From NCBI RefSeq assembly GCF_902686445.1, contig NC_062224.1, positions 51,459,156 to 51,523,155 on the forward strand: DNA of 64,000 bases, written 5' to 3'. Below the pieces are notes generated by a model, which worked only from the letters and a program-made list of their open reading frames with translations, made no database searches and was not told the origin of the DNA. Below, piece after piece: positions 35,123 to 48,588 of the stretch. The DNA is from Sciurus carolinensis (Eukaryota; Chordata; Mammalia; Rodentia; Sciuridae). Position numbers and translations under genes: made by a program. Every line of letters begins with the position of its first letter. The stretch's first letter is position 1.

Positions 35123-37755
35123 AGAGTCAATCCCATTTTCACTATGAGTTTCTTTATAATCTCTTTCATGAAAGTTGGACTTGTGGTATACACTAGTCAG
35201 GGCCTAGGAAAGCTCATTGTGCCAGACAGTAAGATAAGAAGGACTCTAAATAATGTTATAATAAAGGAAAAGGAGAGGTAAGCTGACCACTTCTCATGTC
35301 TCCAATCTTTAGGTGAGGATCATAGCAGAGCAACATTGGCTGTAAAGCAAATGAATGTACTTAAATAAAAAAATCAAGTAAAGTACATAAAAGAGAATGC
35401 ACATAAAAATACTCTGCATGACAAGGAAATGTTAGGATCTCAAAGTCTTGCTATTTCAAAGTTATGTAATGGATATATAATAAAAGATTTATTATTCTTT
35501 ATAAGCAATTATTTTCTCCTCTGAATGAATTTTCTCCAAAATAAAAACAATTAAGCTGACTACATTACAATAATGAAAAGGTGTTGCACATTACTGAATG
35601 ATGCACCAATATGGTGAGAAAGTGAGGTTCACATCTACTTAACTGGAAATCTATTGCCCCTGAATGTGTTTTTCTTTTCTCAGTTTTGGCTACAGCATTC
35701 ATAGGATACTATTGTTGATAAAAGTTACACCTCAAAGGAAAGCTTGTCCTGTTTATTGACCCAGTCATAAGCACCTACAAACTAGCTGTGACTATCTCCT
35801 TGGAAATTTAGAGCATCATCTGGTCAGTGCCTTGGTCCCCTGTGAACTTTGCCAATGTCTAGGCTACCTCACATTTCTTCTAAGCCTGTTGGTGGAGTTT
35901 GGCATTATTCATGATTCCCAATATATACCTGACTTCCAAAATTTTTTAGGCATGTTTCAGTTTCTTAAGTGTGGATTTAGCCAAGGAATTTCTCCACTGA
36001 TTCTCCAGGGTATACCTAATTCTTAGAGACACACTTCCCTAATGTAGAAATAGTCCAAGGATAAGATGACCACACGTCTGGCTTAAGCCAGGATTCCCCA
36101 GGTTCTTCTTCTTGTCCTAGCATAATGATTAATATCTCTTCTTTATTCTTTCACTTTCCCTACTCAGGGAAATTTAATAAGTTTAATATTGCTCCATTGA
36201 GGTGATAAGTTATAGATTGCTGCACACAGGAAACAAGTCCATATGAACCATAATCATCACTGTAGGTGACTGCTGAAGTAGACATTCTAATTCCTCAATA
36301 AGGCACTGATGTGAAAAGCATTAAGACGAAGGACACACCTGACCCACGCATTGCCCATCTCTAGACACATACTTCACTACTGAGACTTGTAACTCAGTCA
36401 CACAGATATAAACAAGCTTTCAAATAAAAATAATTTAGGACAAATCTTGGAATTTTGGCTTTGGGACAAAAGTTCAAACCATTTCTTTGCCTAACTATAT
36501 GTTTTATCAGTTAAAATGTCATTCATACTTTCCACAGAACACTAAATATTGTTGTCTTTTGAAAATTGAAATTAATTTATAAAATATATCTCCATGAAGA
36601 TTTGTGACAATATGGTGCAAGCACATCTGTAAAAGTCTTGGTGAATTTCTTGGCAATTATTACCTCTTACATTTGTTCCAGTACATTTAAAAGGAATTTG
36701 TTTAAAAGCTAAATATTCTAGAACTAAACTGCACTATAAAATATAAGTCAAATTCCAGTGCCCAAGTTGAGGTTATTCAATTAATAATATTTCCCTTACA
36801 TAATTCAAAAAGTTGAAGGTGAAGTAATAAATACCTGAAGAAAGCCAGGAGGATCAAATGCATACTGGCAACTATTAAACACCTATCATATAAAGTACGT
36901 TAAATATTAAATTTAAGGTAAAATCTAAAAAACTATGATCTGTGTTATAAATAAATTGCATTACTAAAAACAGGCATTTTGATTATTTTGTTTCTTTTCT
37001 TTTAATTTTCTTTGATTATAGAATAGACTTCATTATGTCCAAACACAGCATGAGCTATGATGTTATTCACCATTTCAGAAAAATTTCTCTCAGATTCTAT
37101 CAGGTAGAGCAATGTTTTCAGATTCAAAGAGAACTTTCTCATACATATTTAACCATGGTAGCATATGGGCACAAGGAAAGAATTTCACTGTGGCAGTTGA
37201 GCAAATTTCTAGATCATAGAAATTAAAGTATGAATCCTCAAGTTCAGTTCTCTATAATAAAAGAAAAAAGCTATGTATGGTAAGTGAATGGGGAACATGT
37301 CATTTAGTGAGCATGTATTAGATTTTAATGAATATAACTATAAATGTTTTGTTAATATTTATTGAAAACTCATAAGAATCACTCATACCCTAAACTATAT
37401 AGATGAATACAGTCTTTCTCTTCCCCTTAGGAAATATTTTAGTATTCAACAATTATTTTTTTCTAAATGTGAAAGAATTCTAATGACAATATGACAGTTA
37501 AAAGTAAAATGCATTGCACAGTCACCTGACTTTTCTTTCACTTGAATATTATGCCGATTTCCTTTGTGAAGATTTACAATTTATACTAGCATTTTAAAGT
37601 TATCTGAAAGATCTACATATTAAACAAAGCAGTTTCTCACAGAATTTCCCAAATCATTTTGGCTTCAACACAGATATATCCATCATTCTATCTTTTTTGG
37701 ATCATAGTGGAAAATAATTTATATATAATCTTTTCCATGTATCATTATTGAAAAT
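35123..37755. other. AT-rich intergenic, no gene recognised
   Basis: No gene or clearly assignable repeat. Confidence 0.4.
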
Positions 37756-37805
37756 TGTGTGTGTGTGTGCATGTGCACGTGTGTGTGTGTGTGTGTGTGT
37801 GTGTA
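37756..37805. repeat. (TG)n microsatellite
   Basis: TG repeats with a CATGTGCACG interruption. Confidence 0.92.
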
Positions 37806-38170
37806 TGAATTTATTTTATTGTGGTGAAATTTACATTCCAAAAAAATTTTTTAAATAATTATAAGTACAAAGTTCTGTAGCATTAAGTATGTTCCCATGG
37901 CTGAGAAACCATTCTCACCATCCAACTCTAGATTTTTCATCTCCTCGAGTTGAAACTCCATACCCATTTAACCCCAACCACATCATCCCTTCCCCTCAGT
38001 TCAACAGCCACCATCCAACCTCCTTTCTCTATGAAGCTGACTAGTTTAGGTTCCTTATAAAAACACTACCATACACTATTTTCCTTCTGTGTCTGAATTA
38101 TTTCATTTAGTGTGATATATTCAAGGTTTATCTATATTGTATTATGTGTCTGAAAATTAAATCTATTTCA
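37806..38170 (+). mobile_element. Ancient L1M fragment
   Basis: The series TTTATTGTGGTGAAATTTAC, AGCATTAAGTATGTTCCC, CACCATCCAACTCTAG and TTATTTCATTTAGTGTGATA is a familiar ancient mammalian L1M segment. Orientation relative to L1 sense is uncertain. Confidence 0.6.
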
Positions 38171-39613
38171 TGTGTAAATTATTTCTGATGTAGACTTTTA
38201 GATCTGTTTGGCACATGATATATTTTAATTATTCTGATAGAAATGTTTTTAAATATATGTCATATTCCCTCTATTGAGTTGATCTCAACCAAGCAAATAA
38301 GGAAAGTTTTCATTGGATGAGTGAGAGATTATATTATTGGGGACACTTACAAGACCAAGTGAGACTATGCTGAAAAACACAGCTATCTGTCCCTCCTTCA
38401 CCCAAGGAAATAGAAGAATAGTATTGAGATCTATTCTATTGAAAACATGTCAGTTTAGCAGTCAATGAAACTTTAATAACAGAAGAGGACACTGTGTCCA
38501 AAATCAAGTGCTAAAATCAATTAATACTCCAGAAAGGAATTTTACTAAGAAAACTGTAAAAGGAAGATAACATAGAATCATTTACTACATGGAAAAAAAG
38601 AAGGAAAGAAGTTAAGATTCCAATGTATAATTGTAAAGAAATATGTAGTTTTTCAGTTGTTTAAATCAAGAAGCTGTCAAAAAGATGAATTTCCCCAACA
38701 GAAATGAACCAAAATATCTCTTAAAAATTTAATAAGCATAGAAAAGAATATGACATATATTAGAGAAATAAACTCTCCTTACTTTCTTCTTTTTGAATGA
38801 AAGAAGAAAGCTGCCTCAAAACTCTACTGAGATCACATAGGTCAGTAGCTTATTTGGCTTAATAAGTGAGGTGTTAAAGAGTAAATTGATTTTCTGGTTA
38901 TAATCAGGCCAGAAGTATTTCTCCCTTGTTTTCCCATCATCTCCTTGAAGTGTCCCTATTTACTGCTCTTAATAAAATACTTCCTTCCCACTCCAGGAGA
39001 AGCTTTGGGTACAAAGATATTTTCATTATAAAGGTGACTTTTATCTTACTGAAATATTTCTTCCTAATCAACAAAATATCTCACTAAAATAAAATGCTAC
39101 AGCTAAATAAATGTCTAATTTTTAATATATTTTTCAAAAGCCCTTACTTGTGATATAGAAAATGTATTCACTTATTTAGAATTCATGGTTGCTAAAAAGA
39201 CGTAAGAATCTGAGTTGCTAAGTTACCTCATATGAGAAACTTCATGTGGGTTGTAAAATGAAATTTTATTGTATTTGAAACATGATTGGGTTTGAATAGT
39301 AATGGGATCTCTAGTCATCCTTCCTATGAAAGATTCTTTGTAAAAGGCCTGAAAAAAAGTGTTGGTCTATTTTTTCCCTCATTACTGCCAATGGTGTCTA
39401 AAGTGATTTCTATAGTCACAGTGACTGCCTTAGAGGCAATGGTAGCCCTTCTCCTCTTTATTCACTCTCTCTCCTCATTTTCCCAGAGGAAAAATTAATA
39501 AAGAAAATGATAACATTTAATGAAGGCTAACAACCCATAATTTGTGTCTCTAAACTGAAAGTACAAAGAGGTTCCCTCTCACGTCCAACTTTTTCTTTAA
39601 CCAAAGTACATGT
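38171..39613. other. Intergenic, no gene recognised
   Basis: No gene or repeat recognised. Confidence 0.4.

Positions 39614-39650
<37 letters not shown>
39614..39650. repeat. (CA)n microsatellite
   Basis: About 18 perfect CA units. Confidence 0.95.
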
Positions 39651-39652
<2 letters not shown>

Positions 39653-39901
39653 GACACACTAATTATAACTCTTTTTGAACCAATAGAAAGATTTTGCTAC
39701 CTTAGCAACTAGCACCACAACATGAACATAGAGACCACCAAAGGAATAATGCTCATAATTTTAGAGTGAGAATGCACATTCATCTTATGTCATAGAAATT
39801 GACTTTTCCTCAATAGAAACAAAGGCTATTTGAAATCCAACAGTTCTGGGGGGAAAATTTGGTCAACAAGTAAGCTATTAGTTGACTTACAGCAAGTTAC
39901 T

Positions 39902-40005
39902 TTTCTTTTCTTTCTTTCTTTTTTTTTCCAGTGCTGGGGATTGAACCCAGGGCCTTGTGCTTGTGAGGCAAGCACTCTGCCAACTGAGCTATCTTCCCAG
40001 CCCAA
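39902..40005 (-). repeat. ID-like tRNA-derived SINE
   Basis: A T-rich run, then GGGGATTGAACCCAGGGCCT and CAAGCACTCTGCCAACTGAG, the reverse complement of a tRNA-derived SINE with its A- and B-box regions. Confidence 0.9.
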
Positions 40006-40739
40006 GTTGCTGGGTTTTTGTCACTCCCATCAAAGCAGTCCTGTCTAAACTCACAGACTGAATCTTGGGTGATGTACTGGCCACTGGCATGGGTGAATTC
40101 CTCTGCAGAGCAAAGCTCCTGGACAGAGTCCCTCCAAAGGCATAGACGCACAGCTTCTAAAACTTCTCTGGCTCAAAATAACACCTTTGAAAACTATCTG
40201 CAGGGAAAAATGATCAATTTATGAATTTATAATCTCTTTTAAAAGACAAAAACAAAAACTAAAGAAGGATAGCAAAGATAAAATAGTAATTGAGAAAAGC
40301 ACCTGTTTAAAAAGCAACCAAAACACAAATGATAACAAAGTTCCAATTTGAGAAATTTGACCCATACTCTTAAGACTAATGGGTTCTACTAAGACCTCTG
40401 AAACACCACCTAGGATCACACCAAGTCAGCATCTCATTTAACCATCTAAATGTTCTTGACCTGCAAATTTGTTGCTTGGGCATCACCTTTACAGAACTTT
40501 GTTTCATTTTCAGGGGAAATGAAAGCACTTTCATTACCTAAACACAAGAGCTATAACTCTATCTGGTTTTTAACTACTAAAATTAGTATTTTAATGCATG
40601 AAGAGAAATATCAAGAAAATTGAAATGGACACAATATGAAAAAGATAATTTTGAAGAATATAAAAATCAATCTTGCAGAAAAAACATGAGGGACATATTT
40701 ATGAATTCTTTTAGATTGATTTAATTTGAAATTTATTCA

Positions 40740-41632
40740 TTTAGTTTAGAAAATAATGTTGCACTTTAATCATGTTTATTCTTGGTGTAAAGTTTTTTGA
40801 GTTCTTTATAGATTCTGGAGATAAGTGCTCTATCTGAAGTATGTGTGGCAAAAATTTTCTCTCACTCTGTAGGCTTTCTCTTCACATTGCTGATAGGTTC
40901 CTTTGCTGAGTAAAAACTTTTTAGTTTGAATCTATCCCTATTATTGATTTCTGCTTTTATTTCTTGAGCTTTGGGAGTCATGTTAAGGAAGTCTGGTCCT
41001 AAGCCAACATGATGAAGGTTTGGATCTACTTTTTCTTCTATAAGGTGGAGGGTATCTGGTCTGATTAAAAGGTCCTTGATCCATTTTGAGTTGAGTTTTG
41101 TGCAGGGTGAGAGACAGGGTTTAGTTTCATTCTGCTGCATATGGATTTCTAGTTTTCCCAGCATCATTTGTTGAACAGGCTATCTTTTCTCCATTGCATG
41201 TTTTTGGCACCTTTGTCTAGTATGAGAAAACTGTATTTATTTGGGTTTGTCTCTGTGTCCTTTATTCTGTACCATTGATCTACCTGTCTACTTTGGTGCC
41301 AATACCATTCCATTTTTGTTACAATTGCTCTGTAGTATAGTTGAAGTTCTGGTATTGTGATATCCCCTGTTTCACTCTTCCTGTTAAGAATTGTTTTAGC
41401 TATTTTGGGTCTCTTATTCTTCCAAACGAATTTCATGATTGCTTGCTCTATTTCTATGAGGTACATCATTGGGATTTTAATTGGAATCGCACTGAATTTG
41501 TATAGAACTTTTGGAAGCATGGCCATTTTGACAATATTAATTCTGCCTATCCAAGAACATGGGAGATCTGTCTGTCTTCTAAGGTTTTCTTTATTTTTAA
41601 TCATAAGAAAACTGTGTTTACTCCTATAAAAT
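40740..41632 (-). mobile_element. L1 fragment, ORF2 C-terminal part
   Basis: Two abutting minus-strand frames (41632-41164 and 41167-40862) read the end of L1 ORF2p: CSWIGRINIVKMAMLPKVLY, then LQLYYRAIVTKMEWYWH, then IKDLLIRPDTLHLIEEK and TPKAQE. A frame change near 41165 and loss of the rest make it inactive, but it is far better preserved than the L1 at 30.8-34.9 kb, so it is younger. An (AT)n tract (41637-41680) adjoins its 5' side. Confidence 0.9.
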
Positions 41633-41636
41633 TTTC

Positions 41637-41680
41637 CATATATATATATATATGGAAATATATATATATATGTTATATAT
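41637..41680. repeat. (AT)n simple repeat
   Basis: Two AT arrays around TGGAAA. Confidence 0.9.
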
Positions 41681-42974
41681 ATCATTGGGTTGAAAGCTGT
41701 GCATTTTCACAGTAGTAAAATTCAGATAAGCATAATTAATAATATTTGTGTTTTCAAAACTTATAGAGATTAAATGTAAGTCTCGAAAGTCTGCCATTAT
41801 TGAAAAATACATTTCATATGCATTTAGAAACCTATAACTCCCCAATTTAGTTTTCTTACATTTTACTTTCTTTTACTTTGAGTCAAATAACAAGACAAAC
41901 TTTAATCTTCAGTTTGTGGAAAAGGAATGAAACTCATTGAGTATCTCTTTTAGAAGTTATAAAGATGAAATATCAGCTTATAAAAATTTAAAATAGTGTT
42001 AAAATATTAACTTAATAGAAAATGATATGAACCTGAACTTTAAGATGGTCATAAATATGCTATGGTTCTGAAATTCCAAGTTCACAGTATATGGGATTCT
42101 AAAAGTCTACATAGTAAAATCTCAGTATTTCAGGTATTCATCCCTTTAACACAAGGGAAATGTGGTACTACTATGAAGGAACGAAATTGGTTTCTTAAGC
42201 TGTACCCTCTGATTATTTTATACTCAACTCCAGTATACAAAATTGCAAGATAACTTTTTAAGGGACAACAGTCTCTCATTAAGCACATGTATGTTGTAGA
42301 TATATTTTGATATAGACACAGTCACCCATGTGTTATAACTCATTGAACTAATATATTCAAAATATATGCATATATTCCACCGATTTTCAATACCACTTGA
42401 CTATCTGCTTTAAAATGCAAGTTTCTTTTCTGGGTACAATGCATGGAGCAGGGGGTGTGGTTGTGGAAATACACAGAGAATGAGAAAGCTTTGATCAAGA
42501 GTAGATACTTGCTTGCATTCTCTACTCAAGGGAAATTTGACCTACTAAAGGCCAGGTCTAATTAAAAGATGAATGCAATTACTGTCCTCAAATGTGAAAG
42601 TCTACATTTCTAATTTAAATGCTAATTTAAATTTAGCAATGGATGATAAATTCACTACTACAAAGCTAAATGTTAAACTTATGATAAAAATATTTGTTTA
42701 TTTCCTGTGATACCTTGAATGTCTTCAGCCTTCTGGTATTAACACATCTGCTTTCACCCTTTTGCTGTGAGTTTATATATTGGACATACAAAATATTTAT
42801 TCTTTCATTTATTTAAAGAAAAATACATTAGTCACTTACCAAATTCTAGCTTCACATTCATATATGTACTCTTTTAATTACATTATAATATAGATTTCCT
42901 ATCTGTATGGTATTAAGTACTAGGAAATTTAAAATACTGATGGTAAGAAGGAATAAGCAGAATAAAATTTTGGT
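41681..42974. other. AT-rich intergenic, no gene recognised
   Basis: No gene, RNA or clear repeat seen. Confidence 0.4.
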
Positions 42975-43055
42975 TTGTGTGATGCTGGGGACTGAACCAA
43001 GGGCCTTGTGCATGAGAGGCAAGCACTCTACCAACTGAGCTATAACCCCAGCCCC
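42975..43055 (-). repeat. ID-like tRNA-derived SINE
   Basis: TGCTGGGGACTGAACCAAGG ... GGCAAGCACTCTACCAACTG ... GAGCTATAACCCCAGCCCC, the reverse complement of the ID-like element. Confidence 0.9.
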
Positions 43056-43689
43056 AGAATAACATTTTTTAAAAAACAAGAATGTAATACATGACTATAC
43101 ATGACTATATATTAAAGCTGCTTTTTCATTCAAGGTATTAACACAGAAAAAAAATTTTTATGGAATCTCAAAAGAAATAAAGTAAACACACTTCAAAAAT
43201 AAAATTCTAAATGACAATTGATAATATCAACAATTTAATTGTTGATTTCAATAACATTATTACAGGTTCCAATATTTTCATGGATATAGAAAGGAAAGGC
43301 ATAATGGGCAAACATTTAATGTGGAGGCTAAAAAATAGTGTTTAGATGCATTTTTGTTTAATCTCAATTTTTCTTTTTCAATGGGAGAATTCAGTCCAAG
43401 TTTTGAACAATATGATTATTTTCTGGAGATTGTGTTTCCTACACTGTGACTCTTTTGGACATTCTATCAAAGGTCTTTTTTTTAACTTTTGTAGAACATG
43501 CTATGTTTTATACTATATAATGGTCATTTTTAAGATTACCAAGTGTGTAAAACTGTAGTACACAATTTGAGGTAGGACATTTAATCAAAATCCATAAGGT
43601 GCTCCATAATTGTGCTCATGGTTTTGGTTTCTAGGGTTTATGACCATGCTTTTATACTCTGAAAAAAATCTGCTTTTCTTTAGATTTTT

Positions 43690-43836
43690 AGCTAGAATTC
43701 TTTTTTCTTTTTATTTAGTTGTTAATGGACACAGTGTCTATTTATGTGTTCATTTTTATGTGGTGCAAGGATTGAACTCAGTGCCTCACATATATGAGGC
43801 AAGTGCTCTATGAATGAGCTACCACCCCAACCCCAG
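43690..43836 (-). repeat. Diverged SINE, minus orientation
   Basis: GGATTGAACTCAGTGCCTCA ... GAGGCAAGTGCTCTATGAAT ... GAGCTACCACCCCAACCCC is an older copy of the same tRNA-like unit, with a T-rich flank. Confidence 0.8.
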
Positions 43837-45721
43837 CAAGCATTCTGATATTTGATATTTTCTTGGGAAATATAGACCAATAGGGCACATTTATTTTTTA
43901 TATATCAATATGGTGAAAACATGAAGAATAACATACATATATTTCAGAATAAGCTTTGATACTGGCCTTACTGGCCTTCTAGTGTGAAATAGAAAACAAT
44001 CTGGAAATGTGTTATTGAGTCATAATTCTAATGACACATGGCATATTTTTTCAGATTCTTGTGTTTACATCCTTACTCAGCTTCACTTATTTTAGTCACA
44101 CCCAAGTGTTTCTAAAAATTAATATTTTACTCCTTAGTCCTATACTTTCAGATGTATATTCCAAACTTCCAAGTCCTTAATATTTCAGAATATAGTTTAG
44201 ATCCATTCAAGTTCACTTTGTCATTACTCTTTTATATCAACTGCTCAAACTTTCAAAGAACAGCAAATCACAAGAGATAGATGTATTTTCAGCTCACGGA
44301 TGAATCACTTTAAAAATGTTGAAACATACAACAAAATTCTTTCCAATTATTTCCTACATAACTTCAGTTATTTACCCTCCATGATGCTTTTAGTGACACT
44401 GCTTGGCAAACTGTTGAGCAGTTCCCCTAACATTCATTTTACAAGAATGATATAGAGCATTTCTGATCTATTTCTTCATGATGAATAACTCAGTTCCTCT
44501 GTTTTACTTGAAAATGAATATACATTTACTTTTTTATTTTTAAATGAGCAGAGTTATTTCCAAATCTGCTTTTTATGTACTGAGTTAAAGGTATATTATG
44601 AATGAGATCCAGATATTTTTTTTAACCTTATTCTCCTGTCTTACAACACAGGCAATGATAAACAAAAAGTTCATCACAACTAAAAGAGGGCAGCTTTCTT
44701 TTTATTTCTCTTCCTGTTCTCAGACTATGTAGCTATTTTTAATAGACATCATTGCAAAAAAAAAATTCTTAGCCTCCAAAACTTTTTAAGGCTTTTCTAA
44801 TTTTCTATTATCTTATGAACAATCAATCTTTAAAAAAAAAAACTTTTAAAATGTATCCTTGCTCCTCAAGACCAGGATCTATAATGCTGATTAACCTTTT
44901 AAGAAAAATGTTTGTTACCACATCTCTTAGAGATATCAGTTTATTCTCCCTTATGCTGAAGAAATCAAAGCTACCAAATTCAAGGTTGTTGGGTTTTATT
45001 TTCTTATCTACTTTTGATTGTATCCATGACAGAACCTTACAATTTGGTAAAGACCTTCCTTCAAAAAAATTTATTTTGGTTTTAAGGTTGTGTCATGCAA
45101 GAAAGCAAAAGAAAATATTCTAAGGCATTTTCTTTCCAATGTAAACCACATTCATCATCTTTGGCATTGTAAGTGGTACCACAAGTTGCTTACTCCACTA
45201 TCCATGGCTTATTGGCCAGGAAGCTCTCCTCAAGACAAAGGCTAGGTCATTTCTATGATTATTATATAGATAATGGATAGAGTACTAATGTCAGAATAGC
45301 TAAGTAATACAAACTAGAAATGCTGTACACTTCAGCAGACTCTAAAACAGTGAACTGCACTTCACAAAGTGCCTTCACCTGTACTTCCAGCTTCCCACTT
45401 CTACTCTGGAAGGCATAAAAATGACCTTAACTATCATCTTAGATCCATCCTTGTTCATCTACATATACCTACACATATTTACAGATACTCGGAGTGGTGA
45501 AGAGCATTCTATTCATAGAAGGTGTAATGTTCAGAAATAGAATTTTTTAAATGATAGGTTTGGAGATTTTTTGAAGTATGTGATAAAACATCTACTTGTG
45601 ACTTAAATATACCTTAATGCACATTTTATATCAGTAACCAACATGCTATGTATATGCAGGGCAGCAAATAGGGCATCAGAAGAGAGATATCTTGTAGAAC
45701 ACTTGGTATACCAATGAGTTA
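43837..45721. other. AT-rich intergenic, no gene recognised
   Basis: No gene or recognisable repeat. A 102-codon open frame at 44815-45123 matches nothing I know. Confidence 0.4.
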
Positions 45722-48588
45722 ACTCTGCATCAATATTCTTTTTTTTTGTCCAAATTAATGGTTTTATTTACATCTTTAACACTAACAGAGGAGTCCAAAA
45801 CAGACTGATGTTGATGGATACAGTTTAAATGTAACAAAGAACTGAACTATGTACACTGAGGAAAGGAATTTTTTTCCCATACTAGTCTTTACCTAATTTG
45901 CAGTTTCTCATTAGTAGAAACTAAATGCACTTTTTTCCCAATTTAATTTAGGATGAAGTAATGCAACTTTTATAATCCATGATATAAGTTGTCTTAAAGG
46001 ATAAAATACAAAGAAAAATTTAAATGGGTGTCACCACATCTATGGATTGACAGCCTCACGGTCACCTTGGCCCTTGAAGTCTGTGTTGCTACAACCTAAC
46101 AAGAGCACTTACTTGAAGCCTGGAGGGGATTTCACAGCCATGATGTCCAGTGGGGGCCAGGCACTCAGCACATCACTATGATGAGCACAGAAGCTCCTAC
46201 CCTCTTCAATTCCATGAGGAAAATCATGACTCTCATTCAAACTAATTGGAAGTGAGCCAGATGGCTGAGAAGCCAGAGTGAAGAATGAAATCTTTTTCTT
46301 TCACAGAGAGGAAGGGTGCTCCTTCAGCCCCATCTAAAGTGAACTCTACGCGGAGTCCCTGCTCCTCCAGGAGAGTGCGCTGAAGGTCAGTTATTGCTAG
46401 CAAACCAGAAGGGCCCCTTTCCCACAGGAAGGTGTTTCACATGAAAACGCTGTTGGTTTGGCTTGAAGCCCTTTAAGGAGGGTGTGGCAGCAGAGGCTGT
46501 CCTGCATTGCAGGTGAGGCATCTCCCTTACTAGCCACTCCAGTGCCTCAGGGGCAGTCTGGATCACCTTGTCCTCTCCCAGGGAACCCGAGGCTCCCACA
46601 CACCTATGGAGTAGAGGTTGTTATCAGGCCCTTGCAGAGAAAGAGTTACTACTGTGCTCTGCCAACCAAACCTATAAAACAGTCAAAAACCCAAAGGATC
46701 AGGGCCCAGCTGGCCAGAAGAGCAGCTTCTGAATTAAGTGTTGACTTGTGGGGGAGGATGAGAAGCTAAGCCATGGCCAGGTCCAGTGGGCCAACATCTT
46801 TGAAACAGGGGCACCAGAAACTTGGGCAAAAGCATGGAAGTGAGCAGCTGATAAGGTCACAGTTACTGCCACCACCTCTTGGTATCTACGCTTGGGCAGA
46901 TATAGGCAGTAGGAACTGAGGAACTGCTGGAGGGCAGGTGGCCAACACAGGATGGATTTTATCAGAAAAGAGAGGACACCCAAATACGTGCCTGCCCTAT
47001 TGACCTTGAATGTCCTGTGCCAGGTGGAGACCTTTGGAGCACGGGTAAGGTTCCTGAGAACAGTTGGTGAGCAGAGACAGGATGGGATGGGCAGTGCTCC
47101 ACAGGCAACATTAGGGCTCTGAGGAGCACACTGACAGTGCTACATCTCCTGGACTGCTGTAGGGGAGTGAAGAACGGGCTTTATTGCACTTTTTATTCTT
47201 AGGAAACAGGATTGCCCTGCAGAGGTTCTTGGTTTGCAGAAAACACTGCATATCAATGACAAGGTGCAGGTAGAATCACAGGTCACTTCTGACCCTCAAG
47301 GGGAAAAAAATAGGTACAGTGGGTGGGCTTTGCAGGGGGCCACTCCTGCACATGGAACCCTTGGGTCGAGTGGACTGTGTCTAGCTTGGTTACTGTGTGA
47401 TAGACAGACTGGCCAACTGACAGGTGCCTGGGAAGGTCGTGTGACTGGGAGAAATGGGGCAAGCTTTCCAAACAGGGAAACTTCTTGGCAAATGTAGGCC
47501 CAGAAAGGCTGGAACCACAATTTTCAACTTCAATGTCCTGACTCTCTTTCTCCTACTCTGAGATGAAACCACCCCAGAGGAGCAGAGATCAGAGTCAGAT
47601 GGGGAGGGCCCTGGTCCAGCTCCAGAGCATCAAATGAGATTACAAAAGGATCTAAGGGGGTTGGAAATGAAAGAGAAGTTTACATATCAGATGTTGGTTT
47701 TGAAACAGTCTTTTTGAGCTCAGGAAATTGGACGTAGATACCATGTGAGGAACCAAGCTGGGCTGTCTGTCCATCCATCTCTCCTGAGCAGCTCTGACAC
47801 TTCATATATAAATGGGGTGGTATCGTTCGTGGTTGATCTTTTTCCTACAAGTTGGGCAAATGTTAGCATTCTTAAGGGAATCATGGGGGCACTGGCTACA
47901 GAAGAAGTGGCCACACTCTGTAGAGACAATGAGACGTCCATTCTGCACAATCTCTGAGTATCCGTCCATGCAGATGGGACAACCGACAGTACCAGAAGGC
48001 CTGAGTCCTGTGGCCCCCTCGTCCCTGGAGTTTCTGGGAGTGTGGGTGGTTACATACACATCTCTGTCCCTGGACAACTCCTCATCATCACTGCTCACTA
48101 TGCAGCTGTCAGCATGGTCTTGGCGCAGGCTCCTGGTGTTCCTCCTTGGCCTCCTCCTTTCATCAACAATCACAACAGAGTCATTGTGAGTCAGGTCAAT
48201 GACGATGGGCTCTAAAGATTCACAGGTGAGGTCCACAATTTCATCTCCAGCAGTGTCCACAAGTTCTATGGGTTCTGCTTCCAAGGAAATCTCAGGGGTG
48301 GAGGCTGCTTCCTGAGTTTGCTTCTGGGCTTGTCTAGAACTTACTGTTCCACCACGGCACTTTCTTGTACTCATTGTGCTCCTTGGCTCCAACCTACAGA
48401 AAGGAAAGTGATCTCTACCCACGTTTGCAGTGAAGTGGAATATTTTCAACCTTTCATGGCTTCTGGTTACTCATCCTCTGGCTTACAAAGAATTTGGAGC
48501 CAGGCAGATTTCAGTATCTTCGAGTCCTGTCACGGGGCTGTGCTGGTCCGGCAGGGGCCGCCCCCAACACACTCTGCATCAATATTCT
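45722..48588 (-). mobile_element. RNF4 mRNA retrocopy with target-site duplications
   Basis: Intronless copy of an RNF4-type mRNA inserted on the minus strand by the L1 machinery. The 18-bp duplication ACTCTGCATCAATATTCT is perfect at 45722-45739 and 48571-48588. A short poly(A) tail (T-run 45739-45747) follows an AATAAA (45768-45763) at normal spacing. The nick site TTCT/AA resembles the L1 endonuclease target. The copy runs from a GC-rich 5' UTR (about 48570) through the coding region to a 3' UTR of about 2 kb, so it looks near full length. Confidence 0.92.
47802..48374 (-). CDS. RNF4: RNF4 retrogene, intact 190-aa SUMO-targeted ubiquitin ligase
   Basis: RNF4 is a RING-type E3 ligase that binds poly-SUMO chains and ubiquitylates the SUMO-modified protein, acting in the nucleus (PML turnover, DNA repair). 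The frame from MSTRK (ATG 48374-48372) to PIYI is uninterrupted and the same length as mammalian RNF4. The four SUMO-interaction motifs remain (IELV 36-39, IVDL 46-49, IVID 57-60, VVIV 67-70), then the basic RRRPRR (73-78). The RING keeps all eight ligands (C132, C135, C154, H156, C159, C162, C173, C176) and the linchpin-type R177. From memory of the family, P163-H164 replaces Leu-Arg after the sixth ligand, the most suspect change. Upstream in-frame codons to 48449 read 5' UTR, so the MSTRK start is preferred. Expression is unknown. Confidence 0.9.
   Translation of the reverse strand: MSTRKCRGGTVSSRQAQKQTQEAASTPEISLEAEPIELVDTAGDEIVDLTCESLEPIVIDLTHNDSVVIVDERRRPRRNTRSLRQDHADSCIVSSDDEELSRDRDVYVTTHTPRNSRDEGATGLRPSGTVGCPICMDGYSEIVQNGRLIVSTECGHFFCSQCPHDSLKNANICPTCRKKINHERYHPIYI

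Noticed and set aside
40862..41685. L1 ORF2 as an active gene
   Set aside because: Only the C-terminal part is present and the frame changes near 41165; endonuclease and reverse transcriptase are absent.
45749..47720. Short open frames in the 3' UTR of the RNF4 retrocopy
   Set aside because: They lie in retroposed untranslated sequence and match no protein.
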